Shown in pieces: positions 1 to 7,583 of a stretch of DNA of 24,456 bases. Below the pieces are notes generated by a model. It saw only the letters and a program-made list of their open reading frames with translations. It was not told the origin of the DNA and ran no database searches. Position 1 is the first letter of the stretch; each line of letters starts with the position of its first letter. The position numbers and the translations under genes were made by a program. Source of the stretch: JBBQKF01 sp038326615 (lineage in GTDB: Bacteria > Bacillota > Clostridia > Saccharofermentanales > UBA5734); assembly GCA_038326615.1 (NCBI GenBank), contig JBBQKF010000045.1, positions 1 to 24,456 on the forward strand, in the 5' to 3' direction.

Positions 1-120
1 TTTATCAGCTCTTAACTTCTTTTATCAGCTCTTAACTTCTTTTATCAGCTCTTAACTTCTTTTATCAGCTCTTAACTTCTTTTATCAGTTCTTAACTTCT
101 TTTATCAGCTTTTATCTTCT
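1..120. repeat. 20-bp tandem repeat array at the glcK 3' end
   Basis: Five consecutive 20-bp units (1-20, 21-40, 41-60, 61-80, 81-100) read TTTATCAGCTCTTAACTTCT on the plus strand; the fifth has one C-to-T change. A sixth unit (101-120) is degenerate and contains the glcK stop codon and its last two Arg codons. The array starts at the window edge, so its true length is unknown. The unit is not a multiple of three and there are no spacers, so it is neither a coding repeat nor CRISPR. It is best called a minisatellite. Confidence 0.95.
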
Positions 121-1068
121 GTAAACAAGCATTGCTGCACCGATAATACCCGCATCGTTACCAAGGGCTGCTTTTTCTATTCTTGGCATAAGAGTTCTGT
201 TTCCGCCGTATGCATATTTTTTTACATACTCACGAACAGGTCCAAAAAGGTATTCACCTTCATTACAGACGCCACCTCCAACTAGAAGAATCTCAGGTCT
301 GAAAATATTAACCATGTCAATAATGCCCTCAGACAAATATTTGATGTAATTATCAACGACGCTTTTTGCGACTTTATCACCTTTACGTGATGCATCAAAA
401 GCTGTACGGCCACTAATTTTTTCTATGTCATTATTAATCATTTCCCACATTATGGTGTCTTTAGTGTACTCTAAGGCTTCTCTGGTCTCGCGTATCAATG
501 CAGTAGCTGATGAGTAACTTTCCCAGCAGCCATTTCTTCCGCATGTACACGGAACACCATCAACAACAAGCATTGTGTGCCCAAGTTCAGCTCCTGCACT
601 ATAATCGCCTTCATAAATTTTACCATCGATTATTATTCCACCACCAACACCAGTACCAAGAGTAATCATGATTACATTTTTGAATCCTCTTGCAGCACCT
701 GTATCCGCAGTTTCGCCAAGAGCTGCACAGTTTGCGTCATTGCTTATATAGACTGGTAAATCAATATACTTTCGAAGTTCATCTCTCATAGGAACATTCT
801 CAAAATTAATATTGTTTGTATAAACAATTACTCCATTTTTTGAATCAACTGTTCCAGGCGACCCTATGCCAATACCTTTAATCTCAGGAATAGTAAGGTT
901 TGCCTTCTCACATGCCTTTAAAGCGACCTTTGACATATCAGCAATAATTTCTTGATATGATCTATGCGCTAAAGTTGGAATGCTTTCCTTAGCAATCAAT
1001 TCACCTAATTCATTAACAATACCCGCAGCAATATTTGTTCCACCTAAATCAATGCCTAATGAATACAT
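112..1068 (-). CDS. glcK: ROK-family glucokinase
   Basis: This 318-residue cytosolic sugar kinase should phosphorylate glucose to glucose 6-phosphate with ATP at the head of glycolysis. The N-terminal phosphate-binding motif DLGGTN is at residues 7-12. The catalytic Asp is in SNDANCAALGE (Asp111). GAELGH (159-164) followed by CTCGRNGC (174-181) gives the His-Cys-Cys-Cys zinc site of ROK proteins. No N-terminal helix-turn-helix is present, so it is a kinase rather than a ROK repressor. Length is normal for the family. The ATG start follows GGAGGAAA at a good distance. The stop codon lies in a degenerate copy of the 20-bp array, so the extreme 3' end may have been remodelled. It is 199 bp downstream of proS and probably has its own promoter. 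Substrate could be another hexose; glucose is the family default. Confidence 0.93.
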   Translation of the reverse strand: MYSLGIDLGGTNIAAGIVNELGELIAKESIPTLAHRSYQEIIADMSKVALKACEKANLTIPEIKGIGIGSPGTVDSKNGVIVYTNNINFENVPMRDELRKYIDLPVYISNDANCAALGETADTGAARGFKNVIMITLGTGVGGGIIIDGKIYEGDYSAGAELGHTMLVVDGVPCTCGRNGCWESYSSATALIRETREALEYTKDTIMWEMINNDIEKISGRTAFDASRKGDKVAKSVVDNYIKYLSEGIIDMVNIFRPEILLVGGGVCNEGEYLFGPVREYVKKYAYGGNRTLMPRIEKAALGNDAGIIGAAMLVYRR

Positions 1069-1158
1069 ATAAATTTCCTCCTATTAATGCCCTATTGCTT
1101 TTTACTAGTGCGTTTTAACATCTTGAAAACAACGAAGTATTGTGGAAAATAGGTCGTC

Positions 1159-1164
1159 ATTATA
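1159..1164 (-). promoter_or_regulatory. Candidate -10 element for glcK
   Basis: The minus strand reads TATAAT here, about 90 nt upstream of the glcK ATG. I see no convincing -35 at the right spacing. Nearby, 1229-1242 is a perfect 14-bp palindrome of six T, AT, six A just past the proS stop. It has no following U-tract, so I do not call it a terminator. Confidence 0.35.
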
Positions 1165-1267
1165 TATAATATTTAGTTGTTAAAAGGTACTAGGAGTGAA
1201 AAGACAATACAACAAATTACGCCTTCCCTTTTTTATAAAAAACAAAGATTCGTATTAATAAATTAAC

Positions 1268-2974
1268 TCAAATGGCTTTTATTTCCTCGATAATTAGTTT
1301 AATTGCATCATCTGGAGAAAGCTCTAACGAGTCTTTACCTTTGCGTTCTTTTAGTTCTACTAAACCGTCCTTAGCTTTGCGTCCAACGGTAATTCTGAAA
1401 GGAATACCGATTAGCTCACTATCCTTAAACTTGACTCCTGGTCTTTCGTCGCGATCATCAATCAATACCTCAACTCCAGAATTAACAAGTTTAGCATAAA
1501 TTTCTTCGGCCATCTTCATTTGCGTTTCATCAGAAATCATAACCGGAACAACAACCGCGTGATAAGGAGCAACAGATAATGGCCAAATTATACCATTATC
1601 ATCATAGTTCTGTTCGATAATAGCTGCCATTGTTCTATTAACCCCAATACCATAACAGCCCATGAGCATTGGATTTTCTTTGCCTTCTTCATCAAGAAAA
1701 TTACAATTAAGGGCTTTCGTATACTTTGTTCCAAGCTTAAAAATATGTCCAACTTCGATCCCACGGCATACATCAACCTTCAGTCCACATTTAGGACAAG
1801 GATCCCCCTTTACTATTGTGCGAATATCAGAAACCGTTGTACCATTAAAATCTCTACCATATGAAACATTTTTAAAGTGATAATCAGTTTCATTTGCTCC
1901 TACAACCATATTTTTCATTAAAGATACTTCATTATCAACAATAAGAGTAACATTAGCTTTAAGTCCTAATGGTCCTGCAAAACCAACAGCTGCGCCTGTA
2001 ACCGCTACAACATCCGTTGCACTTGCTAATCCAAGTTCCTTGCATCCTAAAAGATTTGTTAATTTAGTTTCATTAATCTCTCTATCTCCACGAACTATAG
2101 CTATAACAAGTTTTTCATCCGCAAGATATATAATTGACTTAGCAAACATATCGGGAGCAAGTCCCAAAAATCCCATTAATTCTTCGATTGTTTTTGAATT
2201 AGGAGTATGTACTTTTTCTAAAGGCATTTCGATACTTTCATCGATTCCATCTTTAGAAACGCATACTGCTTTTTCATCATTTGCAGCATAACCACAAGCA
2301 GTACAAAAAGCAACGGTTGCTTCGCCAACATTAGATTTAACCATATACTCCTGAGAACCTGAACCACCCATTGCACCAGAGTCGGCATCAACTACAATAT
2401 AGTCAAGATTACAGCGATCAAAAACAGCACAATACGCCTTTGCCATAATCTGATACGAAATGTCAAGGCCTGCCTCATCTCGATCAAAACTGTATGCATC
2501 CTTCATGACAAACTCACGGCTTCTCATTACACCAAATCTTGGGCGCTTCTCATCTCTGTATTTATGTTGAATCTGATATAAGGTTAAAGGTAATCCACGA
2601 TAAGAATGTATTTCATTTCTTACCGTTTCAGTAAATGGCTCTTCGTGAGTTGGTCCAAGACAAAAATCCCTTTGATTGCGATCCTTTAGCCGGAACATCT
2701 CAGGTCCGAAAACTTCCCATCTTCCTGATTCCTGATATATTTCAGCTGGAAGAACAGCAGGCATAATTAATTCCTGTGCCCCAGCTCTATCCATCTCCTG
2801 ACGGACTATGTTCTCAACTTTTCTAAAAGTTCTGTATCCTAATGGCAAGAATGAATATATTCCTGAAGCTATTTTACGCATTATTCCAGCACGGAGCATT
2901 AACTGATGACTAACAATCTCAGCTTCAGCAGGAATTTCACGTTGTGTTGGCATGAACATTTTTGATACGCGCAT
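1268..2974 (-). CDS. proS: Prolyl-tRNA synthetase (bacterial type, with editing domain)
   Basis: This class II aminoacyl-tRNA synthetase charges tRNA-Pro with proline. It is 568 residues, normal for the bacterial type. Motif 2 is seen at RPRFGVMRSREF (144-155) and motif 3 at GCYGIGVNRT (about 440). The stretch from about residue 225 to 400 is the inserted YbaK-like editing domain that clears mischarged Ala-tRNA-Pro. The C-terminal anticodon-binding domain includes DDRDERPGVKFKDSELIGIP. The start follows a modest GAGAGGGA ribosome site. The gene begins only 21 bp after the ackA stop, so the two are probably co-transcribed and there is no room for a proS-specific T-box leader. About 199 bp separate its stop from glcK. 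Confidence 0.97.
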   Translation of the reverse strand: MRVSKMFMPTQREIPAEAEIVSHQLMLRAGIMRKIASGIYSFLPLGYRTFRKVENIVRQEMDRAGAQELIMPAVLPAEIYQESGRWEVFGPEMFRLKDRNQRDFCLGPTHEEPFTETVRNEIHSYRGLPLTLYQIQHKYRDEKRPRFGVMRSREFVMKDAYSFDRDEAGLDISYQIMAKAYCAVFDRCNLDYIVVDADSGAMGGSGSQEYMVKSNVGEATVAFCTACGYAANDEKAVCVSKDGIDESIEMPLEKVHTPNSKTIEELMGFLGLAPDMFAKSIIYLADEKLVIAIVRGDREINETKLTNLLGCKELGLASATDVVAVTGAAVGFAGPLGLKANVTLIVDNEVSLMKNMVVGANETDYHFKNVSYGRDFNGTTVSDIRTIVKGDPCPKCGLKVDVCRGIEVGHIFKLGTKYTKALNCNFLDEEGKENPMLMGCYGIGVNRTMAAIIEQNYDDNGIIWPLSVAPYHAVVVPVMISDETQMKMAEEIYAKLVNSGVEVLIDDRDERPGVKFKDSELIGIPFRITVGRKAKDGLVELKERKGKDSLELSPDDAIKLIIEEIKAI

Positions 2975-2995
2975 GTAAATGTCCCTCTCTTTGAT

Positions 2996-4195
2996 TTATA
3001 TGTTAGAACAAATTTTTTCTGTCTCTATAGCGATAGCAAGTTCTTCGTTTGTAGGTACAATCATAATCTTGTTTCTTGAATTATCTGTTGAAATGATGCT
3101 TTCCTTGCCACGAATTTTGTTTTTGTCAAAATCAAGCTCAAGACCCATGAATTCAAGGCCTTCAACTGCACCTTTACGCACACGTGCAGTATTTTCACCA
3201 ATGCCAGCTGTAAAAACAACAGCATCTACGCCGCCCATAGCAGCTGCATATGAACCTATATATTTGCGGCACTGATATTCAAACATTTGCAATGCAAGTT
3301 CAGCACGATAATTTCCGTTCTGAGATGCTGCTTCAAGATCTCTGAAATCTGAACTTACGCCAGAAACGCCTGCAACACCGCTCTTTTTGTTCATAAGATT
3401 GTCAACACCTCTTGCATCAAGTCCTTCTTTTTCCATAAGAAATGTTACTATAGCAGGATCAATGTCGCCACAACGTGTACCCATGCAAATTCCTGCAAGT
3501 GGAGTAAGACCCATAGATGTATCAACGCATTTACCACAATCAACTGCTGCGATAGAAGAACCATTCCCTAAGTGACAGGTAATGATTTTCAAGCTTTCGA
3601 ATGGCTTTCCAAGAATTTCTGCAGCTCTTCTGGCTACAAAACCGTGTGATGTTCCGTGGAATCCATACCGACGAACTCCGTGATCTTCGTAAATCTCATA
3701 AGGAAGTGCATAGATATATGCCTTTGATGGCATTGTCTGATGGAAAGCTGTGTCAAATACCGCAACCTGAGGAACTCCTGGCATAGCATCTTCACATGCT
3801 TCAATTCCAGTCATGTTAGGTGGATTGTGTAATGGTGCAAGTGAAAAACAAGAGCGTATTGCAGCTTTTACTTCTGGAGTAATTAAAGCTGAAGTAGAAA
3901 ATTTCTCACCCCCATGAACAACTCTATGTCCGATAGCATCAATTTCTGTCATTGATTCGATAACCCCGTGATCTTTGCTAATAAGGACTTCAAGAACGAG
4001 GTTTATCGCCTGTTTATGATTAGGCATGATACCAGGAATTGTAACAGCTTCTTCTCCTAATCTTGTGTTTTTTATAAATGCATGATCAAGGCCAATTCTT
4101 TCGGCTCCACCTTTTGCAAGAACATCCCCTGTTGTTGTGTTTAAAAGCTGGTACTTGAGAGATGAACTGCCTGCGTTAATAACTAATACTTTCAT
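2996..4195 (-). CDS. ackA: Acetate kinase
   Basis: Acetate kinase catalyses acetyl phosphate + ADP to acetate + ATP, the energy-yielding last step of acetate fermentation in the cytosol. Family signatures are clear: NAGSSSLKYQL at the N-terminus, HRVVHGG (Arg91), VAVFDTAFHQ (catalytic Asp148), RRYGFHGTSH (His180), HLGNGSS, and FTAGIGENTARVR near the C-terminus. It is 399 residues from the ATG at 4193-4195, which has AAAGGGA about 6 nt upstream. A TTG five codons earlier is possible but would add a non-conserved MKGNK. A weak promoter-like pair (TTTAAA at 4240-4245, TATAAA at 4217-4222, 17-bp spacer) sits just upstream, downstream of the 25-bp array. proS follows after 21 bp. pta, its pathway partner, is upstream across the repeat region. 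Confidence 0.97.
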   Translation of the reverse strand: MKVLVINAGSSSLKYQLLNTTTGDVLAKGGAERIGLDHAFIKNTRLGEEAVTIPGIMPNHKQAINLVLEVLISKDHGVIESMTEIDAIGHRVVHGGEKFSTSALITPEVKAAIRSCFSLAPLHNPPNMTGIEACEDAMPGVPQVAVFDTAFHQTMPSKAYIYALPYEIYEDHGVRRYGFHGTSHGFVARRAAEILGKPFESLKIITCHLGNGSSIAAVDCGKCVDTSMGLTPLAGICMGTRCGDIDPAIVTFLMEKEGLDARGVDNLMNKKSGVAGVSGVSSDFRDLEAASQNGNYRAELALQMFEYQCRKYIGSYAAAMGGVDAVVFTAGIGENTARVRKGAVEGLEFMGLELDFDKNKIRGKESIISTDNSRNKIMIVPTNEELAIAIETEKICSNI

Positions 4196-4260
4196 TTTAT
4201 TCCCTTTCAATTATCTTTTATACTCTTGAACTATTCTATTTTAAATTACTTTAATTTCCT

Positions 4261-4429
4261 ATTATCGTTAATATAGGCAGTTAACCTTATCGCTAATATA
4301 GTCAGTTAACATTATCAGTAATATATTCAGTTAACCTTATCGCTAATATAGTCAGTTAACCTTATCGCTAATATAGTCAGTTAACATTATCAGTAATATA
4401 TTCAGTTAACATTATCAGTAATATATTCA
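4261..4429. repeat. 25-bp two-variant tandem repeat between pta and ackA
   Basis: Six full 25-bp units follow a partial 19-bp unit (4261-4279): 4280-4304, 4305-4329, 4330-4354, 4355-4379, 4380-4404, 4405-4429. Each begins GTTAAC. Type A continues CTTATCGCTAATATAGTCA; type B continues ATTATCAGTAATATATTCA. The order is A B A A B B. The rest of the 344-bp pta-ackA gap holds a weaker repeat of the form CCGAAATGTATT (about 4440-4497) and a 12-bp palindrome of T5-AT-A5 at 4518-4529 just past the pta stop. There is no spacer, so it is not CRISPR. No hairpin plus U-tract is visible. Confidence 0.95.
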
Positions 4430-4539
4430 ATAATATATTCCGAAATGTATTTAAAAATATTTTTAGAAATGTTTATTAATATCTCCGGAAATGTATTCTG
4501 AACTTTACTCTGTTTCCTTTTTATAAAAAATCAGACATC

Positions 4540-5529
4540 TTAGCTCATTGCCTGTACTGCTGTTATTGCAACAACGCCAACGATATCTTCTGCAGTACAT
4601 CCACGGGAAAGATCGTTTACAGGTCTTGCTATTCCCTGAGTTATTGGTCCATAAGCCTCTGCTTTTGCAAGTCTTTGAACAAGTTTGTATCCGATATTTC
4701 CTGCACTTAAATCAGGGAAAACTAAAGTATTTGCTGTTCCGGCAACAGTGCTTGCAGGAGCTTTTGATTTACCAACACTAGGAACTATTGCTGCATCAAG
4801 TTGTAATTCACCATCAAGCTTAAGGTGAGGTGCTTTTTCTTTTGCAAGTCTAGTTGCTTCAATAACCTTATCTACAAGAGGATCTTTTGCACTTCCATAA
4901 GAAGAGAAAGAAAGCATAGCAACTTTTGCTTCTTTTCCAACTAATTGTTCGAATGATTTAGCAGATGAAATTGCAATTTCTGAAAGTTCATCAGCACTTG
5001 GATTCATTACAAGTCCACTGTCAGCAAACAAGAATGTTCCATTATCGCCGTATTCGCAATCAGGGACTATCATCATGAAGAAAGCCGAAACAAGCTTTGT
5101 TCCTGGAGCTGTCTTAAGAATCTGAAGTGATGGGCGAAGAGTGTCTGCTGTGCTGTGAATTGCGCCTGAGACCATACCATCAGCATGACCCTTTTTAACC
5201 ATCATTACGCCAAAATAATTTCCATCAAGCATAGATTCGCGAGCTTTTTCAATTGTTATCCCTTTAGCTTTACGCATTTCAAAAAAAGTATTAACGTAAT
5301 CTTCGTAATTTTCATCTTTAGAAGGGTCAATGATTTTTGCTGCGGTAATATCAAGTCCTTGTGCAACAACTAATACTTTTTCCCTCTCACCAATTAAAAC
5401 AACATTGGCAATGCCTTTCTCAAGTACAGTTGCAGCAGCTTCAACCACGCGGCGGTCGGATGCTTCAGGTAAAACTATTGTTTTCTTGTTTGCAACAGCT
5501 TTTTCAATGATTGTGTCGATAAATCCCAT
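4540..5529 (-). CDS. pta: Phosphate acetyltransferase
   Basis: Phosphotransacetylase interconverts acetyl-CoA + phosphate and acetyl phosphate + CoA, the step before acetate kinase. It is the short form (329 residues), with only the catalytic PTA_PTB domain and no N-terminal DRTGG/AAA-like regulatory part. Diagnostic stretches are EASDRRVVEAA near the N-terminus, DGMVSGAIHSTADTLRPSLQ, SFSSYGSAK, GELQLDAAIVP, and TANTLVFPDLSAGNIGYKL with AYGPITQGIARPVNDLSRG near the C-terminus. The ATG start has GAGGAAAAG just upstream. It is followed by the 25-bp array and ackA. A good promoter lies about 110 nt upstream. Confidence 0.97.
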   Translation of the reverse strand: MGFIDTIIEKAVANKKTIVLPEASDRRVVEAAATVLEKGIANVVLIGEREKVLVVAQGLDITAAKIIDPSKDENYEDYVNTFFEMRKAKGITIEKARESMLDGNYFGVMMVKKGHADGMVSGAIHSTADTLRPSLQILKTAPGTKLVSAFFMMIVPDCEYGDNGTFLFADSGLVMNPSADELSEIAISSAKSFEQLVGKEAKVAMLSFSSYGSAKDPLVDKVIEATRLAKEKAPHLKLDGELQLDAAIVPSVGKSKAPASTVAGTANTLVFPDLSAGNIGYKLVQRLAKAEAYGPITQGIARPVNDLSRGCTAEDIVGVVAITAVQAMS

Positions 5530-5644
5530 TTCTTTTCCTCTTTCTTCTTTTAAATTCTTATTTTTCCCAACGTCGGGTTTCTTGAATAAAATACATATTA
5601 TTTGATTATAAAAGTTTTTAGGTCACACATGAATTGCCAATAGT

Positions 5645-5672
5645 ATTATACTCTATTCATGGCATTTCGCAA
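5645..5672 (-). promoter_or_regulatory. Predicted sigma-A promoter of pta
   Basis: The minus strand reads TTGCGA (5667-5672), a 16-bp spacer, then a perfect TATAAT (5645-5650). It is correctly oriented, giving a leader of about 110 nt before the pta ATG. Confidence 0.6.
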
Positions 5673-5778
5673 CGCCTTTTTTAAACTATTTAGCATTATT
5701 TTGCGCGATTTTTGTGCGATTTTTGCACGATTTGGTGTTTTGATAGTATTTGTATATCTTTGTGTTTTATAATATGGA

Positions 5779-5807
5779 TATAAATCGGTTTCAATCCATT
5801 ATGACAA
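5779..5807 (-). promoter_or_regulatory. Second candidate promoter upstream of pta
   Basis: The minus strand reads TTGTCA (5802-5807), a 17-bp spacer, and TTTATA (5779-5784). The -35 is good and the -10 is weaker. It could be a second pta promoter; it lies downstream of the gene ending at 5915. Confidence 0.35.
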
Positions 5808-5914
5808 CCCTATAATACAAAATTAATAATATTATTATTTGTGATAAGTTCATTCAATAAATCAAATCAACAAACAGAAAAAGAGGTATATATAATTTCT
5901 AGTTTGGTTTGTTA

Positions 5915-7219
5915 TCAAAATACCGCCTTCATCATTAAAACTGCGTCCTGGGAGAAAGCAAGTATTTTCTCATCAACCAGTTTTCTGAAAGGTAAAGCAA
6001 ATATCTGGCTTTCTTTGTTTGTTGCAGTATTCCACTTAAGTCTTGAAATGCACAAATTGTATAATTCTTGATCTGTTTTTATCCGGGCAATTCGCGCCAT
6101 TTTTGCATAACTGGCTATTGATTCGTTTTCGGTTTTGGGACTTGCAGAAATTATCTGATAAGTTTCGTAATAATTGTTGGTATTGAAGAGCAATTGTTTT
6201 AGATATGAATAAGCACTTTCGTCAATTTGCGATACCTCTGCGAGATGTAAAACTATATCCATCTGGTCAGAAAAATTAAACTCTGGTTCTTTTGAAAGGT
6301 ATGGTATATAGGCTTTAGCCTTGACGTCATACCCGGCATTATATAATGGTGCTGGCTTTGCCAATTTTGCAATTTTTATAACTGAAAGGCAGTTATTGTA
6401 AATTTCTTCCCATCTTTTGTCCACCACAATAAGAAGTTTCATTGCAAATAAATCAATGTCAGCTAGATTAACGACACCGATATAAGTAATGCTTTTAGGA
6501 TCAATTGTTATTTGTGCAGATGGCTTAGGTACTGGAGTTGCCCAATAATCTGGAATCGATTGCGGGTTTGCTACAGCAACTGTTATTTCTGAAGGCAAAA
6601 TAAGATTTTCTTTACACAAGGGATAAATCAAAGCAGCAATTGATTTTGCATCCTCAAGGTTTTTTGAACTTCCAAAAGACTGATATGATTCAATCAAAAC
6701 CCTACAATACGAAAGCTGATCTGAAATTTTTATTTCAAGTTCACCTTTAGGTTTTTGCAAAGTACTCATTAGAATTCGCTTAACAAACAATCCGTTACCT
6801 GCACTGAAATTTAATTTTAGATTTTCATTCAATTCATTAAATTCGCTTTTATCTTTTTGTTCTGCATAAAAGCCAAGAAGATTTATTTGGTCTTTTAAAT
6901 AGCAATAATCAGACTTTTTCGAAGGAGGATTCCCTGTTTTGCCAGCTATTTGGTATGATTCCATAGAGATTCCATCTTGAATCAGAATTCTATCAAAAGT
7001 ATTTCTTAAATCTATTGCAAATTTTCGGGCTTCATAAGTCATCCCATTTTTTTTCGAACCTAGAAATTGTATTTTAAAATCAACAGGTTTGCCCCTAGTA
7101 AAAAGAAAAATAATACCAGCAATTACAGCTAAAATAAGAATAACCAATATTACTAATTTAATAGTTGTTGATGTTCTAACAGCTTTTTTTTCATTGCTAT
7201 ATGAATATTTGTTACTCAT
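5915..7219 (-). CDS. Membrane-anchored protein of unknown function
   Basis: I do not recognise this 434-residue protein with certainty. A short basic N-terminus (about 20 residues) is followed by one strong transmembrane helix (about residues 20-42, KLVILVILILAVIAGIIFLF), then a Lys-Gly-Lys boundary and a large soluble domain, most likely outside the membrane. The soluble part is rich in amphipathic helices, for example DIDLFAMKLLIVVDKRWEEIY and LYNLCISRLKWN. That pattern faintly recalls (alpha/alpha)6 six-hairpin glycosidase folds such as GH8, but I see no catalytic motif. The ATG at 7217-7219 is preferred over an upstream TTG, because ATGA overlaps the stop of the preceding DUF3006 frame. 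That points to translational coupling, and the gene's own ribosome site is weak. Confidence 0.75.
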   Translation of the reverse strand: MSNKYSYSNEKKAVRTSTTIKLVILVILILAVIAGIIFLFTRGKPVDFKIQFLGSKKNGMTYEARKFAIDLRNTFDRILIQDGISMESYQIAGKTGNPPSKKSDYCYLKDQINLLGFYAEQKDKSEFNELNENLKLNFSAGNGLFVKRILMSTLQKPKGELEIKISDQLSYCRVLIESYQSFGSSKNLEDAKSIAALIYPLCKENLILPSEITVAVANPQSIPDYWATPVPKPSAQITIDPKSITYIGVVNLADIDLFAMKLLIVVDKRWEEIYNNCLSVIKIAKLAKPAPLYNAGYDVKAKAYIPYLSKEPEFNFSDQMDIVLHLAEVSQIDESAYSYLKQLLFNTNNYYETYQIISASPKTENESIASYAKMARIARIKTDQELYNLCISRLKWNTATNKESQIFALPFRKLVDEKILAFSQDAVLMMKAVF

Positions 7220-7415
7220 TGATTTTTCCAAAGATCATCCATTTTTTTTCTTATTAAATCCTTTCTTTTTTGTGTTTCAAATTGATTTATTTCTATGGTT
7301 ATAACATCATCTTCTGAAGCTCCAGGGAAAAGTAACGCAGGCGCATTAACAATACGTTTCTTTCAATTTCGATTATTGCTATGTCCTTTTCAAATCTGTC
7401 AATAATTACTTTCAT
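7216..7415 (-). pseudogene. DUF3006-family small protein, frameshifted by one missing base
   Basis: The minus strand has a well-placed start: AGGAG, 8 nt, then ATG at 7413-7415, opening MKVIIDRFEKDIAIIEIE, the conserved beginning of DUF3006 proteins (MKVIIDRFE). That frame diverges after Glu18 and stops at 7299. The family sequence resumes in another frame as RIVNAPALLFPGASEDDVIT and continues through a Lys-rich end to KKMDDLWKNQ, stopping with TGA at 7216-7218. Total length is 200 nt; one more base would give 201 nt and a normal 66-residue protein. The break is near 7357-7364, where one lost A in a GAAAAG run would explain it. The TGA overlaps the next gene's ATG. Frame decay, a sequencing error, or recoding are all possible; I see no canonical slippery heptamer. 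DUF3006 function is unknown. Confidence 0.82.
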
Positions 7416-7512
7416 AACAAAAACTCCTTAATAAAAACAATTTTTAACTTTATAAATATGTATAATTAATGATAAATTAGCCCGCCGAAATCTGGATTGT
7501 TTTGTCAGAAAT

Positions 7513-7521
7513 ATTATAACA
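7513..7521 (-). promoter_or_regulatory. Extended -10 promoter for the DUF3006/membrane-protein pair
   Basis: The minus strand reads TGTTATAAT, a perfect TATAAT with the TGn extension, about 100 nt upstream of the DUF3006 ATG. The -35 region is poor, which is typical of extended -10 promoters. Confidence 0.5.
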
Positions 7522-7583
7522 CGATTATTAATATTTAATTAGTGGAACTTAATTCATAATAGATATCTAGTTTTTATTAGTTT

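Larger units (their letters stand above)
5530..5914. other. Intergenic region upstream of pta
   Basis: This 385-bp stretch has no convincing gene. It holds the pta promoter, a second promoter-like pair, and in the predicted pta leader a GC-rich imperfect palindrome, CCCAACGTCGGG on the plus strand (5566-5577), able to form a short RNA hairpin. Three imperfect 11-bp direct repeats (GCGATTTTT at 5705-5713 and 5716-5724, then ACGATTT from 5727) are centred near 5715, with GTGC/GCAC flanking the middle as a weak inverted repeat. I see no clear terminator for the upstream gene that ends at 5915. Confidence 0.6.

Noticed and set aside
1229..1242. T6-AT-A6 palindrome as terminator of proS (and the similar one at 4518-4529 for pta)
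   Set aside because: The stems are AT only and no U-tract follows on the transcribed strand. The resemblance of the two sites is noted but may be compositional.
2975..2995. T-box or other leader control of proS
   Set aside because: Only 21 bp separate ackA and proS, too short for a T-box.
4261..4429. Possible CRISPR array
   Set aside because: The 25-bp units are contiguous with no unique spacers and no cas genes nearby.
7355..7370. Programmed -1 frameshifting in the DUF3006 gene
   Set aside because: The 0-frame codons GAA AGA AAC do not form an X-XXY-YYZ slippery heptamer, and no stimulatory structure is evident; a one-base loss is simpler.
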